A DNA stretch of 20,849 nucleotides from Trichosporon coremiiforme (taxonomy: Eukaryota; Basidiomycota; Tremellomycetes; Trichosporonales; Trichosporonaceae), in contig BCJJ01000101.1 of the NCBI GenBank assembly GCA_039545355.1, positions 1-20,849 of the forward strand, written 5' to 3'. The notes under the pieces were generated by a model. It did not search any database and was not told the origin of the DNA. It saw only the letters and a list, made by a program, of their open reading frames with translations. Position numbers and translations under genes: made by a program. Positions 9,501-20,106 of this stretch are shown here, one piece after another. Each line of letters starts with the position of its first letter. Within the stretch, counting starts at the first letter, position 1.

Positions 9501-10120
9501 CTAAAAGTTGGTGATGAAGACGGTGTGCCAGACCTGGTTTGTGTTTCCCTCGGCACACTGCCAGAGCTGGAGCTGTTCCGCCGTAACCTCGCCGTCCTTG
9601 ACGTCAACGCAGAAGTCTGTTTCGTCAGCCCTGGCGCTGGTGCGGGGGACATACCTGTGTTGGCGAGCTTGAACTGGCCCTCGTTCGAGACGAACCACTG
9701 CTGCTGGGGCACGCCATCGAGGCACTCCCAAACCTTGACGGGAGAGCCATTGTATTGCTCTATGATTGGCGTCAGCGAGTGATGACTTAATGCAGCTGGG
9801 CCGTGTTAGAGCGTTCGAATACACGTACGAAGACCTGCGTCGAGACAGAGGTTTGCGCCCCCTTCGGAGATCTTGAACTTGGTCTCTTCGCCGACGCGGA
9901 AGTCCCAGTTTGTAGTTTGTGTGCACTAGCCGGCGGTTGTTCGTCGAGCTGCTGTCAGTGCCGCATGTGGAGTAGCGTACGTGATGGCTTTGCCGTCGTT
10001 CTGGAGGTCGCCGCCATTGACAGCGAGGAACCCGGCGGAAGGGCCCTGGGAGCCGGCCCACTTGATGCGCGCAGCGGACGCACCGGAGGCAGCGAGGACA
10101 AGGACAAGGGCAGAAAGCAT
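9501..10120 (-). CDS. secreted ricin-B-type (beta-trefoil) lectin-like protein; first splice junction irregular
   Basis: Exons read as about 10120-9977/9981, 9925-9829, 9759-9655 and 9616-9501, ending in TAG. Residues 1-16 (MLSALVLVLAASGASA) are a signal peptide. Three trefoil repeats are visible: GFLAVNGGDLQNDGKAI...TNWDF, NLCLDAG...VKVWEC...PQQQWF, and DFCVDVKDG...LQLWQC...NQVWHT, with the W and QxW-type positions of ricin-B domains. Such domains bind carbohydrates, so a secreted or wall-associated sugar-binding role is likely. Introns 2 (9828-9760, 69 nt) and 3 (9654-9617, 38 nt) are canonical with CTGAC branch motifs. Intron 1 is a problem: the obvious GT-AG pair (9980-9926, 55 nt) shifts the frame. 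Only a GC-AG intron (9976-9926, 51 nt) keeps the lectin frame, giving 153 residues, and its donor is poor. A recent frameshift or a sequence error is equally possible. Confidence 0.75.
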
Positions 10121-10197
10121 GGCTGTTGATCCAGGATTCGGGTGCGTTGATGGGTGTGTTCGAGGACGAGGTAAGACAGGGTATCGACAAACAGAGC

Positions 10198-10203
10198 CTT
10201 ATA
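10198..10203 (-). promoter_or_regulatory. TATA box of the lectin-like gene
   Basis: On the minus strand the sequence reads GATATAAGGCTC here, giving a TATAAG element 78 bases before the ATG at 10120. There is no ATG on that strand between the element and the start codon. The spacing matches the TATA-to-ATG distance of the secreted peptide gene (81 bases). Confidence 0.6.
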
Positions 10204-11857
10204 TCTGCAAGGTGTTGAGAGCGTATGCATGTCGGACGTGTGCGGCGTTCAAAGGCGGAGGTCTGACAACGGCGACAGATCCGCGATCGCTCATGTGCCC
10301 TTGTGAATCTGTAGCGGAAGGCTTGGCAGCACTGCTTGACGACGAGGATAGTTGAGCGGACTGCGGAGGGGACAATGATGCACGGACGTACGAGTACACC
10401 GCGACAGGCTTCCTCCTGCCGCGGAGTTCACGACCCTTCGGGCCCACTGACGGGACGGTTTCGTACATCTGAGCGTTTCGTATCATGCTCATGACGGAAT
10501 GTTCCCGGCGCCGAGCTTAAAGCCCCGGTGCCCCAGTGTCAGTCTGCCCAATGGCATGGCCCGTGTAGAGCAGTGCATGCTGTCGCGGATCCCGAGCGAG
10601 ACGGATTGCGCTGGAAGCGTCTCCGCTGTAATACGCCGATGCGCAGCCGGCAGTGCGACGCCGGCGGGTCCACATCGATCCACAGCCCACCCGCCTCGGC
10701 GCTCACGGGGGGTACCCTGCCCTCGGGACCGACAGGGGAGGGCGGCTCCGAGCGACAGTCTTGGCGTCGACTGCGGCAAGGAAATAGACTGGATCAGCAG
10801 GCATGCAATATGCAGTATGCAATCATCAGTAGTACTAAAGAATCCATGGATCCTCGATCGGTGTGGCTGGACGGTGAACAATTCGTGTGAGACATCCATA
10901 CAATCCGTACACCACCTGGGTCGTAAAGCGCTTAGGGCTCATAACGTGAGTGCCTTCTGGGTCTGTGGACGCTCATGGTGAAGCCAAGCCATTTGAGGCG
11001 CCCTCTATCGAGAACCGGGCTATCTCTTGGTGTCACAATACTACTCTTAGGACGGGCGTGAGAGTTGGGTTTAGGAGTAAGATGTCAGAGATTGTTGATC
11101 GCCGTGTAGATCACAATCGACCAAGAACGTCCGCTATGTGCCTGGAACCACATAACATCACGTGATGCCGGTTAGGCGTGTCAGGTTGACTTTCTGTTAT
11201 CAACTTGCCAGAACCACGCGCTGCGTTCACCATGAGGCATGATTAATTCGCATAAAGCCGCTCGGAAAAATCGAAAGTCAACATGCCTCCGCGAATCCTT
11301 GGCCCGGTGGCGCGGATGGGTTTCTTAATGACTACCCCCAGATTGGAGGTGCGGAAGCAGAAGTATTGGCATACAAGGCAAGACCTGGTAGGTCACATGC
11401 TTGATTGGGAAGGTGGGAGTTGGAAAAACAAGTCGCTGATGACGTATCCTGAGTTTGAAGCATGAAGCTACCAGCAGCGATCAGCCGCCGCAGGTTCAGG
11501 TCAGACAGCTCTCGCGTACGCTGGCGTCTGGCCCCAGTGCCCATCAAACCCGACGCAGCGATCGGCCAGCGCGAGCCCTAAATGATCAGAGGATCAGGAT
11601 ATCAGAGCCTCATATCCCCATGTCATTACAGACGTCTCGTAGCCTCAAAGAGCCGAGGGGCCCAGGACTCGTAGCTGAAAACCCATTCTGCTTTTTGTTT
11701 TTGCTGTTTGGGCGGGTGGACCTGGTGCCTATACCATGCAGCACCCTCAAACACGGAAGCATTTTTCATTACAAGGGGTTGTGATCCTCGGCGGGCCTTG
11801 CATTAGGATAACGCGGTGTCCATATAGCCCGGCAAATCAGCGGAAGCAATTGAATAA
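10204..11857. other. intergenic region without a recognised gene
   Basis: Only short overlapping frames occur (up to about 160 codons), with no domain motifs and no chain of exons with good splice sites. The part next to 10204 is the presumed upstream region of the lectin-like gene on the minus strand. Confidence 0.5.
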
Positions 11858-11929
11858 TGGCATAAGCTAACGCTCCACTCTGTCGCATTAGACGAACCCA
11901 ATTACGGCGCAAATCCCACTTTGCCGCCG

Positions 11930-11951
11930 CGCTGGGCATTCGCTGGGCATT
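11930..11951. repeat. tandem 11-bp repeat
   Basis: The unit CGCTGGGCATT is present twice head-to-tail in the upstream region of the phosphatase gene. No function is evident. Confidence 0.8.
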
Positions 11952-12526
11952 TGGCTGGGACGGTACGGACTGTCCGACATTGCTCCTAGCTCCTCCCTAG
12001 TACCTAGTTTGGTCCCTGCCCTTAAGACCTCGACTGGCTCAGCTGGCTCTACACCAGCCGGCAGCACTGCCGCGTGCTCGTGCCCAAACCTGCCTGGCCC
12101 TGTCGCTCTCGCCCGCGTCCTTGGTCATCGCTCCCCTCCCCTCCGGCCCCTCCTTCGACCTCGACTCTCACTGGCCAATCGTTAACGGGCCTAAGTTGTC
12201 TCGCTGCAATATCGTCCACCTTCGATCCTTGCCTTGCCAGGCCTTGGCCACCTCGCCTCGCCACCACCACTGCAACCACTTAACACGGCGCTCCATATTC
12301 TCTCATCCATCCCGCCCACCACTCCATCCACTGCTCACCCCTCACCTCCTCAACCGCATCCACGCTCGCATTCTCGCATACACTCACCACTCTCATCTGC
12401 TTTTCCTGTATATCTCGGCTCATCTTCAAAACACACTTTACAACACTATCACCGGGCAGTGGCGGGCTCTAATCGCGCAACGTCTTCGTTTCCTTTGGAA
12501 TCTAGTTTTTCTTACCCAGCTGAAAC

Positions 12527-12575
12527 GTAGGTGCTTCTGACTTTTCCACCGTCCACGACCCCGACTGACGTGCAG
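12527..12575 (+). other. possible intron in the 5' leader
   Basis: A GTAGGT donor at 12527 (or GTGCTT at 12531) and an acceptor CTGACGTGCAG ending at 12575 would define a 45-49 nt intron with the CTGAC branch motif typical of this window. It would lie in untranslated sequence, so no reading frame supports it. Confidence 0.25.
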
Positions 12576-12755
12576 GACTAGATCACTGGAAGCGCCGAAG
12601 GGCTTTGCTCGTCATCTGCACCAAAAGTAGCGGCGGCCTTCTGCTTATTCGCCACCGCAAAAGCGAATCATCTTGGGCACCCCACCTGCGTTTGCCACCC
12701 AGGATTGATCATCATCCGCATTCTTCAGCATCTCGATATCCAGCAACTTTCCATC

Positions 12756-12803
12756 ATGTCGTCTTCCCTCTACATTGCTCGCTTCCTCTCCAGCCAGCAG
12801 TAA
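12756..12803 (+). CDS. 15-codon upstream ORF in the phosphatase leader
   Basis: The only ATG in the long leader opens a short frame, MSSSLYIARFLSSQQ, then TAA. Its context CATCATGTC is the same as that of the main start codon at 13482 (CATCATGTCC), so it should be recognised by scanning ribosomes. It ends 678 bases before the main start, leaving room for reinitiation. A role in translational control is an inference. Confidence 0.35.
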   Translation: MSSSLYIARFLSSQQ

Positions 12804-13481
12804 AAAGGATACCCTCTTTGCACTCATATCAGCCCGTTTTTCTGTTTTGTGATCGGTCTCCTCGGTTTTTTTTCTGCCCAACTCCACCCACATCGGCAAC
12901 GTCCACTGCTGGAAACTCGCGTCTGATTTCACCTGAGAAAGCGTAGTTTCGTCGGTGTCCTGGTTCTTCCGCCGCCTGATCCTCTCGACGCTCCTCTTGT
13001 CAACTGTTACGTCGCGTTGTTTTGCCACTCAGACCCTCCACGCTTCCTCCTGCAGATTGACCTCGAGTTGATCCGTCGCAAATACCGCGCCCTCTCTTCT
13101 TACCGACACCGCCCTCTTGCCACCTACCCTTGATTAAAGAGTCACTCAGGCGTTGTGTGTGCTCCCGGATCAACACACGGACGCACACTTTCGTCTTTCG
13201 ATTAACTCTCATCTCTCTGATTTCGTGCTTCAACCGGTTCGCCACTCGTCGCCCACAGCGTGACGCCAGTCACAACATTCCGCAACTGTTATTTGCAGTT
13301 GCCACTGGTTCAAGCCAAGCTCACAGCGCAACTTCTGAAGTCGTAACAGTGTTACTGGTTTAGACTTGCGAAAAGGAGCGAAGAAAACGGTGGTCTCACT
13401 CAATCATAGCCATACCGACAGCCGTACTTCTTCGCTGACCTCCCCAATCCCGCCGACTCCACCACCTACTCACCCCTCATC

Positions 13482-16381
13482 ATGTCCAGAGCAGCGGCGG
13501 CGACTCCGCCCCCTCTTTTCCATCAGAAGAACTCGACTCCCTCGACTCGTCATGGCAGCAAGGGGGGCTCGGCGGCGCAGTCGCATCCGTCGGGCTTCCA
13601 ACGCTTCAAAAAGCCGAGCAAACCAGCGACTTCCTTACCTGCGAATCAGTCGCCACTCAAGCAGCAAGTCACTCCTATGTCCGCAAGTGACATGCTGGGT
13701 CTGAGCTCTGATAAGCGAGATGCCACTCCGGATCCGTTGTCGACCTCGCGCACAGGATCGATCATCTGGTCGGAGGACTCAGATAACCGATCCACCACGC
13801 CTTCGATGTCGGGCCGCAGCATGTCGTCCGAGGCATCGGCCCCCTCTCTGTCAATCGTTACGCCTGAGACCACCCCCTCTTCCTCGATCTATGGAGAGCG
13901 TCCGGACGTTGCTAGTCCGACCACGAATCCTTCGTTCGCGCAGTTGCCCGCCAGTGCCCAGTCGCCGCGCTCGTGGGGCCCGTTCGGCAAGGTCGCTCGT
14001 GCTGTGGGCATGATTAGTCCCTTCAGCCGTCGCCGTGATGGTGAGAGTCCGAAGATACTCCCATCACCCGCGCAGCCCTCGCCTGCACACGCCCCCACTG
14101 TTCCCGCGTCTGGCACCGGCATGTCCCCGTACATTGCGCCGTCTCCCTCCATGGCTCCGTCGTCAACGCTGGTGTCGCCTGCCGCATTCTCATATGTGCC
14201 TTCTCCCGAAGTAACCGAGATGATGGAGACCACGCCGCTTCCTCCTCACGCGATGCCGCCTGCTGTGGCTCACCCGCACAACATGCCTCCAGCTCTGACG
14301 CCGGACTCACCTCCCGTCGAGAATCCTGTTGAGGCTTTGCGCCGTTATGAGTGGGCTGAGGAACAGCGCCGCGTCGTGACGGAGTTCGCGCGACTCTGTT
14401 CCCAGTGGCCGCAGAGCAGTTACAACCTTTCGAAATGGGGACCTAATGGCTGCAACGCAACCTACGTGCCTCAGTCGTGGGCCAACCCTCGGGGTGTGAT
14501 GCGCACCATGCAGCGCCAGGCAGAGATGGAGCGCAGGCTCTGCGAAGATGAGTGCACGCACTTTGTCGCTACTGGTCCCAGTCGCTCCACCTCCCTGGAC
14601 GACAGCTCTGTTCCCAGTCTGATCTCCTCAACGACGGATACGACTGTTGGCACCTCGGTGACTGACAGGATGACCCCGACCCCGGATGCCCTCTGCGCGG
14701 CTGTCTGGGCGGCTTCCAAAGTTTCTTCTCCGGAGCCCATGTCTCTGGCCGGAAACCTCAAGATCGACGAGGAGAAGCGTGTCGAGGAGATCCGCGCTGC
14801 CATGGCCTCGCCCATGCTTGATGCTTGGCGCGGCGAGAGCTCCATTGCGTCCTTGAGCTCGACGGCTTCCGTTGCCACCACTTGCGATGACAAGGACGAG
14901 AGCAAGGCGACCTCTCCTTGGGCGTCGATTGCAGGCTCCGTCAAGTCTCTCTCGGAGCTCGACCAGATGGCCAATCTCGCAACCACGGACTGCATGGACA
15001 TCGACGAGGATGCTCTGTCGTCGATCCCTCACATTCCCGGCTGCCACCCTATTCCAGAGACTGATCTGCCCACGCCTGTTCGCACCCAGTCTTGCCCGGC
15101 CAAGCGGCCACTCACCTTCTTGTTCGAGGACGAGGAGAAGCGCCGGAAGGTGGATGAGCCAATGGTCCTGGACAATGACTCGACTGTCACCACCGTGACC
15201 ACTGCGTCTGCCTCTGTTCTGAGCCAGTCGACGCCGAACATGGCGCAGCCGTCGATCCTTTTTGGCCACATCGTTAAGACCTCCCACACTCACCCGATCG
15301 TGATCTCTCCTTTCATCCCCAACGAGATCATGCCCACGCTTGCCAAGTATCTCGTCACTCCGAAGGCTCCTGCAGCGGGCTTCGAGGAGTCGACTCCTAT
15401 TCTCCTCGATTCGGACCTCGATGTCCCTACGCTTCTCTTGTCTTGCGCTGCCCCATCGCAGCCCATCACAGAGGCAGGCCCGGTCGGCAACCCCGTGGAG
15501 CCCCGTTCCCGTGCTATTGTCTTCAACGCCAACCGCCCTCGCTCCGGCTCCCGCCACGGGTCGCCGTTGGGCAACTTGATGCTGAGCTCGTGCCCGGGGA
15601 AGCGCCTGAGGATGGATGGCCCTGTCAAGGGACGCGGTCCCGTTTGCCGCGACCTTGCTACTGATCTGCGCCGCATCAAGAGCCAGGGCGTTGGTGCCAT
15701 TGTTTGGTGAGATCGCCCGAGTTTCCATTCACTAACACCTCCAGCTGTCTCGATGATGAGGAGCTTGCACTTCTCGGTGTTCCTTGGTCCAAGTATCGTG
15801 ATCTGGCGTCAGAGATAGGCCTGGACATTGTTCGGTGATTACACTTCATATCGCTCGTCGGATCTCTGCTGACAACATCAGCCTTCCCATGCCTGACGGC
15901 TTCACTCCTGTCTCCCTGCAGTTGTTTGACGCCCAAGTCTCCCTCATCATCGAGCGTTACACGCTGAAGGGTATCCACGCTCTTGTGCACTGTCGCGGTT
16001 AGTCCACCTCTTTTGACTGAGTGACGTGTTGTTGACGTTTAAGGCGGCATTGGTCGTGCTGGTCTCACTGCTTGTGCTTGGGCCATCAAGATGGGCTTCG
16101 TCCAGCCCCATCCTTCACTTGTCGCTGCTGCTGCCGAAAAGGAGAAGGAACCTGCTACCGCCACCAAGCGCAAGGGCAAGCAGTCGCGTCAGCCCCCTCC
16201 CCCTGTGCCGACAAACGAGGAGGACCGTGCGATCGTCATGTCTATCGTTGAGCGGGCTATTGCAATGATCCGTTCGAGGCGTGGCTTGAAGGCCATCGAG
16301 ACCATGGAACAGGTCCAGTTCTTGGCGACCTATGTCACGTGGATTCGCGAGAACATTGCGCTGTCTTCACCTCTGCTGTAA
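13482..16381 (+). CDS. large protein with C-terminal KAP/CDKN3-like dual-specificity phosphatase domain
   Basis: Four exons: 13482-15706, 15745-15834, 15882-15997 and 16044-16381, giving 922 residues. The introns are GT-AG and 38, 47 and 46 nt long. The C-terminal domain (about 735-920) has the phosphatase signature HCRGGIGRAG with nucleophile Cys809 and Arg815, and a general-acid loop LPMPDG with Asp777, 32 residues upstream as in dual-specificity phosphatases. The IVCCLDDEELALLGV and HCRGGIGR blocks resemble KAP/CDKN3, which removes the activating phosphate from cyclin-dependent kinases; the substrate here is unproven. Residues 1-270 and 370-580 are rich in Ser, Pro and Thr and look disordered, with many Ser-Pro/Thr-Pro pairs. 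A conserved-looking block with aromatic residues (YEWAEEQRR...YNLSKWGPNG) lies at about 285-355, and a basic pair KRPLTF...EEKRRK at about 540-555 could be a nuclear signal. A second globular block (ILFGHIVKTS...HPIVISPFIPNE) lies at about 590-620. It is probably constitutive or cell-cycle related, with a long leader upstream. Confidence 0.85.
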
Positions 16382-16490
16382 CATGGCTGCTTGTTACGCT
16401 TGTCGGGAAGCCCTATTCGAGCTCTCGACGATCACTTTGGTATCACGTTTTCCATTTCCACCCATGAAATTCCCCCAAAACCACTTGCAT

Positions 16491-16505
16491 CCCCCCCCCC
16501 CCCCC
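16491..16505. repeat. homopolymer of 15 C
   Basis: Fifteen consecutive C, about 110 bases after the phosphatase stop codon, probably in its 3' untranslated region. Such runs are length-unstable and error-prone in sequencing. Confidence 0.95.
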
Positions 16506-16943
16506 GGTGTCTTCATGCTTGCATTTTGCATTGCCTTTCTGGCATCCAATCTTCTTTCGTACAAGGCCCGCAACCGCGCAATTATAAAACTAGATACCTC
16601 TATTTGGTGACGTAGAGTTGGACGCCGGCGGCGGGTCAGTTAGAAGGGAGATACAAACCGTTTGTAAGTCTAAAAGTCTATATTAACCAATCCACACAAA
16701 CCCAAATCACACGTTAAAAGGGCGGGGGAGCATCGATAACGATGTGCCCTTGCCTGACATATGAATCGCATGGCCAAAGAAGTGAGCACAGTTGCAAAGG
16801 GTCCATGATCGGTGCATGCTGCAGAAGAATAAACTTTTGAGTCGATTGTGCGTTGGAATCCTCGGGTAATGGTTTGAGAACATGACGAACACGAGACGTC
16901 TGGGTATGATGCAGATGGGCTGTTGCGGCTGGTGGAGGGATCC

Positions 16944-16997
16944 GAGGAGAGAGAGAGAGGGAGGGAGAGAGAGGGAGTGAGGGAGAGAGAGATAGAG
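16944..16997. repeat. GA-rich microsatellite-like tract
   Basis: Nearly uninterrupted purine sequence made of GAGA and GGGA units between the phosphatase and transcription factor genes. No coding potential is evident. Confidence 0.85.
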
Positions 16998-17799
16998 TCA
17001 GGGCAACGAAGGCGACGAATGGTGGGAGATGGGCGAGCAGGAGATTGTCGACGTCGGACGGCGTGGAGAGGGAGGGATTGGTAGGATGGACTGGAAGCAG
17101 GATATAGAAAGAAGATTATCCGGTTCTAGGAGGATATTGATTGGAAGGAAGGGGTGGAGACCCCGGGTTCATTAGAGACCGAGTGGGGGTCATGGCCATG
17201 ACCATCAGGGACGAGGAGGTCCAGTGGCCAGTGACCAGCGAGCAGCGAGTGCCAGGTGTAGGCCGAGCAGGAAGGGGCGTGCAACATCCATACCCACCCA
17301 CCCAATACTCACTGCACATGCTGTATGCTGTACAGTGCCGCAGCGGTAAGCGGCACTGTAATCACCTATCGACCCGGCCACCGCAGCACCTTGCCCATCT
17401 GCCCATCTGCCCAAACACCCTACAGTCCATGGGCCTATATCCCTTAGTCCATCACTAGCCAGCGCAGCCCGGCGTCTGCAACCAGCATTCCCCACACCCC
17501 CCCGCACCCCGTATCCTCACCGCAGCATATCCACCATATCCAGCACCGGCAAACTCCATATGGGCACTATCCACCCACCCTAATCCATTTCCCCCTTGCT
17601 ATCGCTACAACAACATACACACACACACGCACCACCTCCCCATCCTCTCCTCACAATCACCCATCACCCACTCCATCGTCCCCCGCTCCGCCTCCGCGCA
17701 TTCCCATTCCCATCACCCAGCCCCTGTCGCATCGCCGCCAGGCCCCGCGCCGCCCGATCACCTGCTCCCCTTCCCCCCACCCAGGCACACTCACCCCGC

Positions 17800-20079
17800 A
17801 TGAGTCCACCCAACACCGACCCGTACAAGCGGCGCACGTCCAAGGCCTGCGAACACTGTCGCACAAAGCGAACACGGTGCTCAGGTTCCGCCCCCTGCGA
17901 CGCATGTATCTCCCTCGGTCTCGCTGATGCATGCTACGTCCGCGAGAAGGCGCGTCCGCGTCGGTGAGTTGTTGGTCCCGCTGTCGGCGAGCCACGAATT
18001 CGAATCGGCATCAGCTTCCGGTTGCCGGTGGGCACCAAACCATCACCTGCTAACGAGGGCTAACGAACACAGTGCACCGGCGGCCAGCAAGCGCAGGAAG
18101 AAGTCATCGACACCCGACCTCGCTGGGCCCAGATACGGCGAAGCACACGTGCACTTCATTCGCGACGTCGAGCAGGCAATCGACTCGTGGCTGGAGAGCG
18201 TCGGTGAGTGCTCGTGACTGTCGGTCACAGCTCGACTGGGCCTCGGGAACGTCTCGGACAGGCACACAGCACGCCGAATACCCAGACTACACGCCTTCTC
18301 TGAGTTGCTCGCGATCGAGACTGCATGTGTGGTCGACTGCGCTGCAGAGGCCGTGGCCAAGTGGCAACAGGATTATTGCTGACCCCAGGCCACATTGCGC
18401 GCACGTCGCTGCCGGGGCCGAGCAACCTGCTGAGCCAGGCTGCGCCTGCCCTGCCGTCATCGCGGCGGGAGCTGCAGACGCTGGAGGACCGGCTCGTCGT
18501 GTCGTACCGCTCAATGCAGCACTTCGAGTTCCTGTCGTCCACACGCGTGAATGACCTGTACATGCGTTACCGCAGCCTGCCGGAGACGCTGACGGTGGAC
18601 CAACGCGCGCTCATCGCGGCCGTGCTTTGCCTGGGGCGGATGAGCGAGCTCGCCTTCCACAGCAAGGATGGGACATTGACTGTGCGCCCCGTTCCGCCGC
18701 TGGAGACGAGGGAGGACCTCGCGTACTACAAGCTCACAATGCAGTACCTCGAGCAGTTTGGGAGCAGTAGCTGCACGGCGCTCTGCGCGCTGCATTGCCT
18801 GCAGCTCTATGTGCAGATCCTGGGTGGGCCGGACGAGAACCGGGACATTCTCGGCGCCATGTCGTGGCACGCGCGAGAGCTCGGCCTACACCGTCGCGAC
18901 ACGGCTTCGGCGTATCCGAGCCAGGACAGGCCCGCGCAGCTCTTCTTCAGCACCCTGTACAAGGACACGTGAGTCTACTCATTCTTGTGCCGTGCTGACA
19001 AAAGGTGGTTTGCGACGCTCCTCGATGCGCCTCCCTTTCACCGCTACGGGGACTATGACTATGACGCTTCCATCTCGACCGACGCGGCGCAGACCCAGGG
19101 CATCCTGTCCCGGCTTGCGCTGATGGAGAGCGAGCTCCTGACCCAGATCCACTCGGGCAAGGTCGACACGACGGCCCCAGAGTTCATCCTCGCGACAGAG
19201 AGCAGGTGGTGGCCCCTCATGCGCGAGTGCGCCGATGAGCGCAGCGACGCAATGCTCGCCATCATCCATCCCTACGCCGACATCCGCTTCAACTGGTGAG
19301 TACAAGGAGCGTGACGAGCGACTCAAGTATTGCGGCGGAGCTCGTCATGTCTTGGCTCGTCCTCACTCCCCCTCGTGACCACCCCATCGCTGACGCCCAG
19401 GATCCGACTCCTTCTGCGCGCCCCTTGCCTCTCGCACCCGACGCTAGGCGCCTCGTCCACGCCCATAGTCGCGCGCTCCGTCTCGCGCATTCTGACGACA
19501 TACGCGAGTCTGAACGCGAACAATCTCTTCCACGCATGCTGGGCGCAGCTCCGGCGCATCACGACGTGCGGCCAGCTGCTCGTCCTGTGCCACACGGCAC
19601 GCGAACTGAGCAGGCAAGAGACGGAGGAGCTCTTCGCCATCGTCCTCGCCCTGCTCAAGGAGCACTTGGGCATATTCGACTTTGTCGGCGAGCTGATACA
19701 CTCGTTTGAGAGCGTGGCGGCGCTGTTGGGTGAGTACACGAAGGCCGAGGGCCGCTGGCCCGAGGCTCCAAAGCCCCGGGGTGTCCAAGGCTTCCGAAGT
19801 CTCCGAGGCCTCAGTGTCTGAGGCTTCAGTGCCCGAGTCGTACAAGAAGCATGGCTGGGCAAATGACACCCGGCACGCAATGAAACCCGCTGACGAGCAG
19901 GCCTCGCCGTGCCTGCTGCCCCGAATACGCCGGCACACATCGACGTCCCCGACCTCCCATTCATGTTCGACTACTCGATGCCGATGTGGGGTGACTTGGG
20001 TGGCGCCGAGCCGTTCGACTTTGTCGATGCCGATGGCATGAGTGTCCCGAACGGGCATTTGGCGAATGGAAAGTTGTAA
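17800..20079 (+). CDS. Zn2Cys6 fungal transcription factor
   Basis: Seven exons: 17800-17963, 18073-18203, 18270-18326, 18389-18968, 19005-19295, 19401-19729 and 19901-20079, total 576 residues. The Zn2Cys6 cluster is complete: Cys17, 20, 27, 33, 36 and 45 (C-X2-C-X6-C-X5-C-X2-C-X8-C), preceded by KRRTSK and followed by basic residues (RPRR, KRRKK). This domain binds CGG-type half-sites in DNA in the nucleus. The middle region (about 185-480) has the helical character of the fungal-specific transcription factor domain, including SWHARELGLHRRD. The C-terminus is acidic and aromatic (FMFDYSMPMWGDL...EPFDFVDADG), typical of an activation domain. Exons 4 to 7 join cleanly through GT-AG introns of 36, 105 and 171 nt. 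The joins around the short exon 3 are the least certain: the acceptor at 18269 and the donor GTGTGG at 18327 were chosen because they keep frame and length plausible. Target genes are unknown. Confidence 0.88.
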
Positions 20080-20083
20080 CGAG

Positions 20084-20106
20084 CTGCCGACCTGCCGAGC
20101 TGCCGA
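20084..20106 (+). repeat. triple CTGCCGA motif downstream of the Zn2Cys6 gene
   Basis: CTGCCGA starts at 20084, 20092 and 20100, an exact 8-base period, five bases after the stop codon. The same motif, with 8 and 9 base spacing, lies in front of the TATA box of the secreted peptide gene (1388-1411). Confidence 0.6.

Larger units (their letters stand above)
11858..13481 (+). promoter_or_regulatory. ATG-poor, pyrimidine-rich promoter and long 5' leader of the phosphatase gene
   Basis: Reading the + strand base by base from 11858 to the start codon at 13482, I find one ATG (12756) in about 1,620 bases, where about 25 would be expected by chance. CAT, its complement, is common over the same stretch. 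The strand is rich in C and T throughout. This one-sided loss of ATG is what selection against upstream start codons produces in a long transcribed leader. The transcription start cannot be placed exactly. Confidence 0.5.
16382..17799. other. intergenic region with low-complexity tracts
   Basis: No gene recognised. It holds a run of 15 C (16491-16505), a purine-only-like GA tract (about 16944-16997), and a C-rich, CA-repeat-containing leader before the transcription factor. The last 235 bases before 17800 contain no ATG on the + strand, consistent with an untranslated leader for that gene. Confidence 0.6.

Noticed and set aside
14628..15728. 366-codon minus-strand frame opposite the phosphatase
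   Set aside because: Complement of a strongly biased coding exon; Arg/Gly-rich product without motifs, while the + strand has a complete spliced phosphatase.
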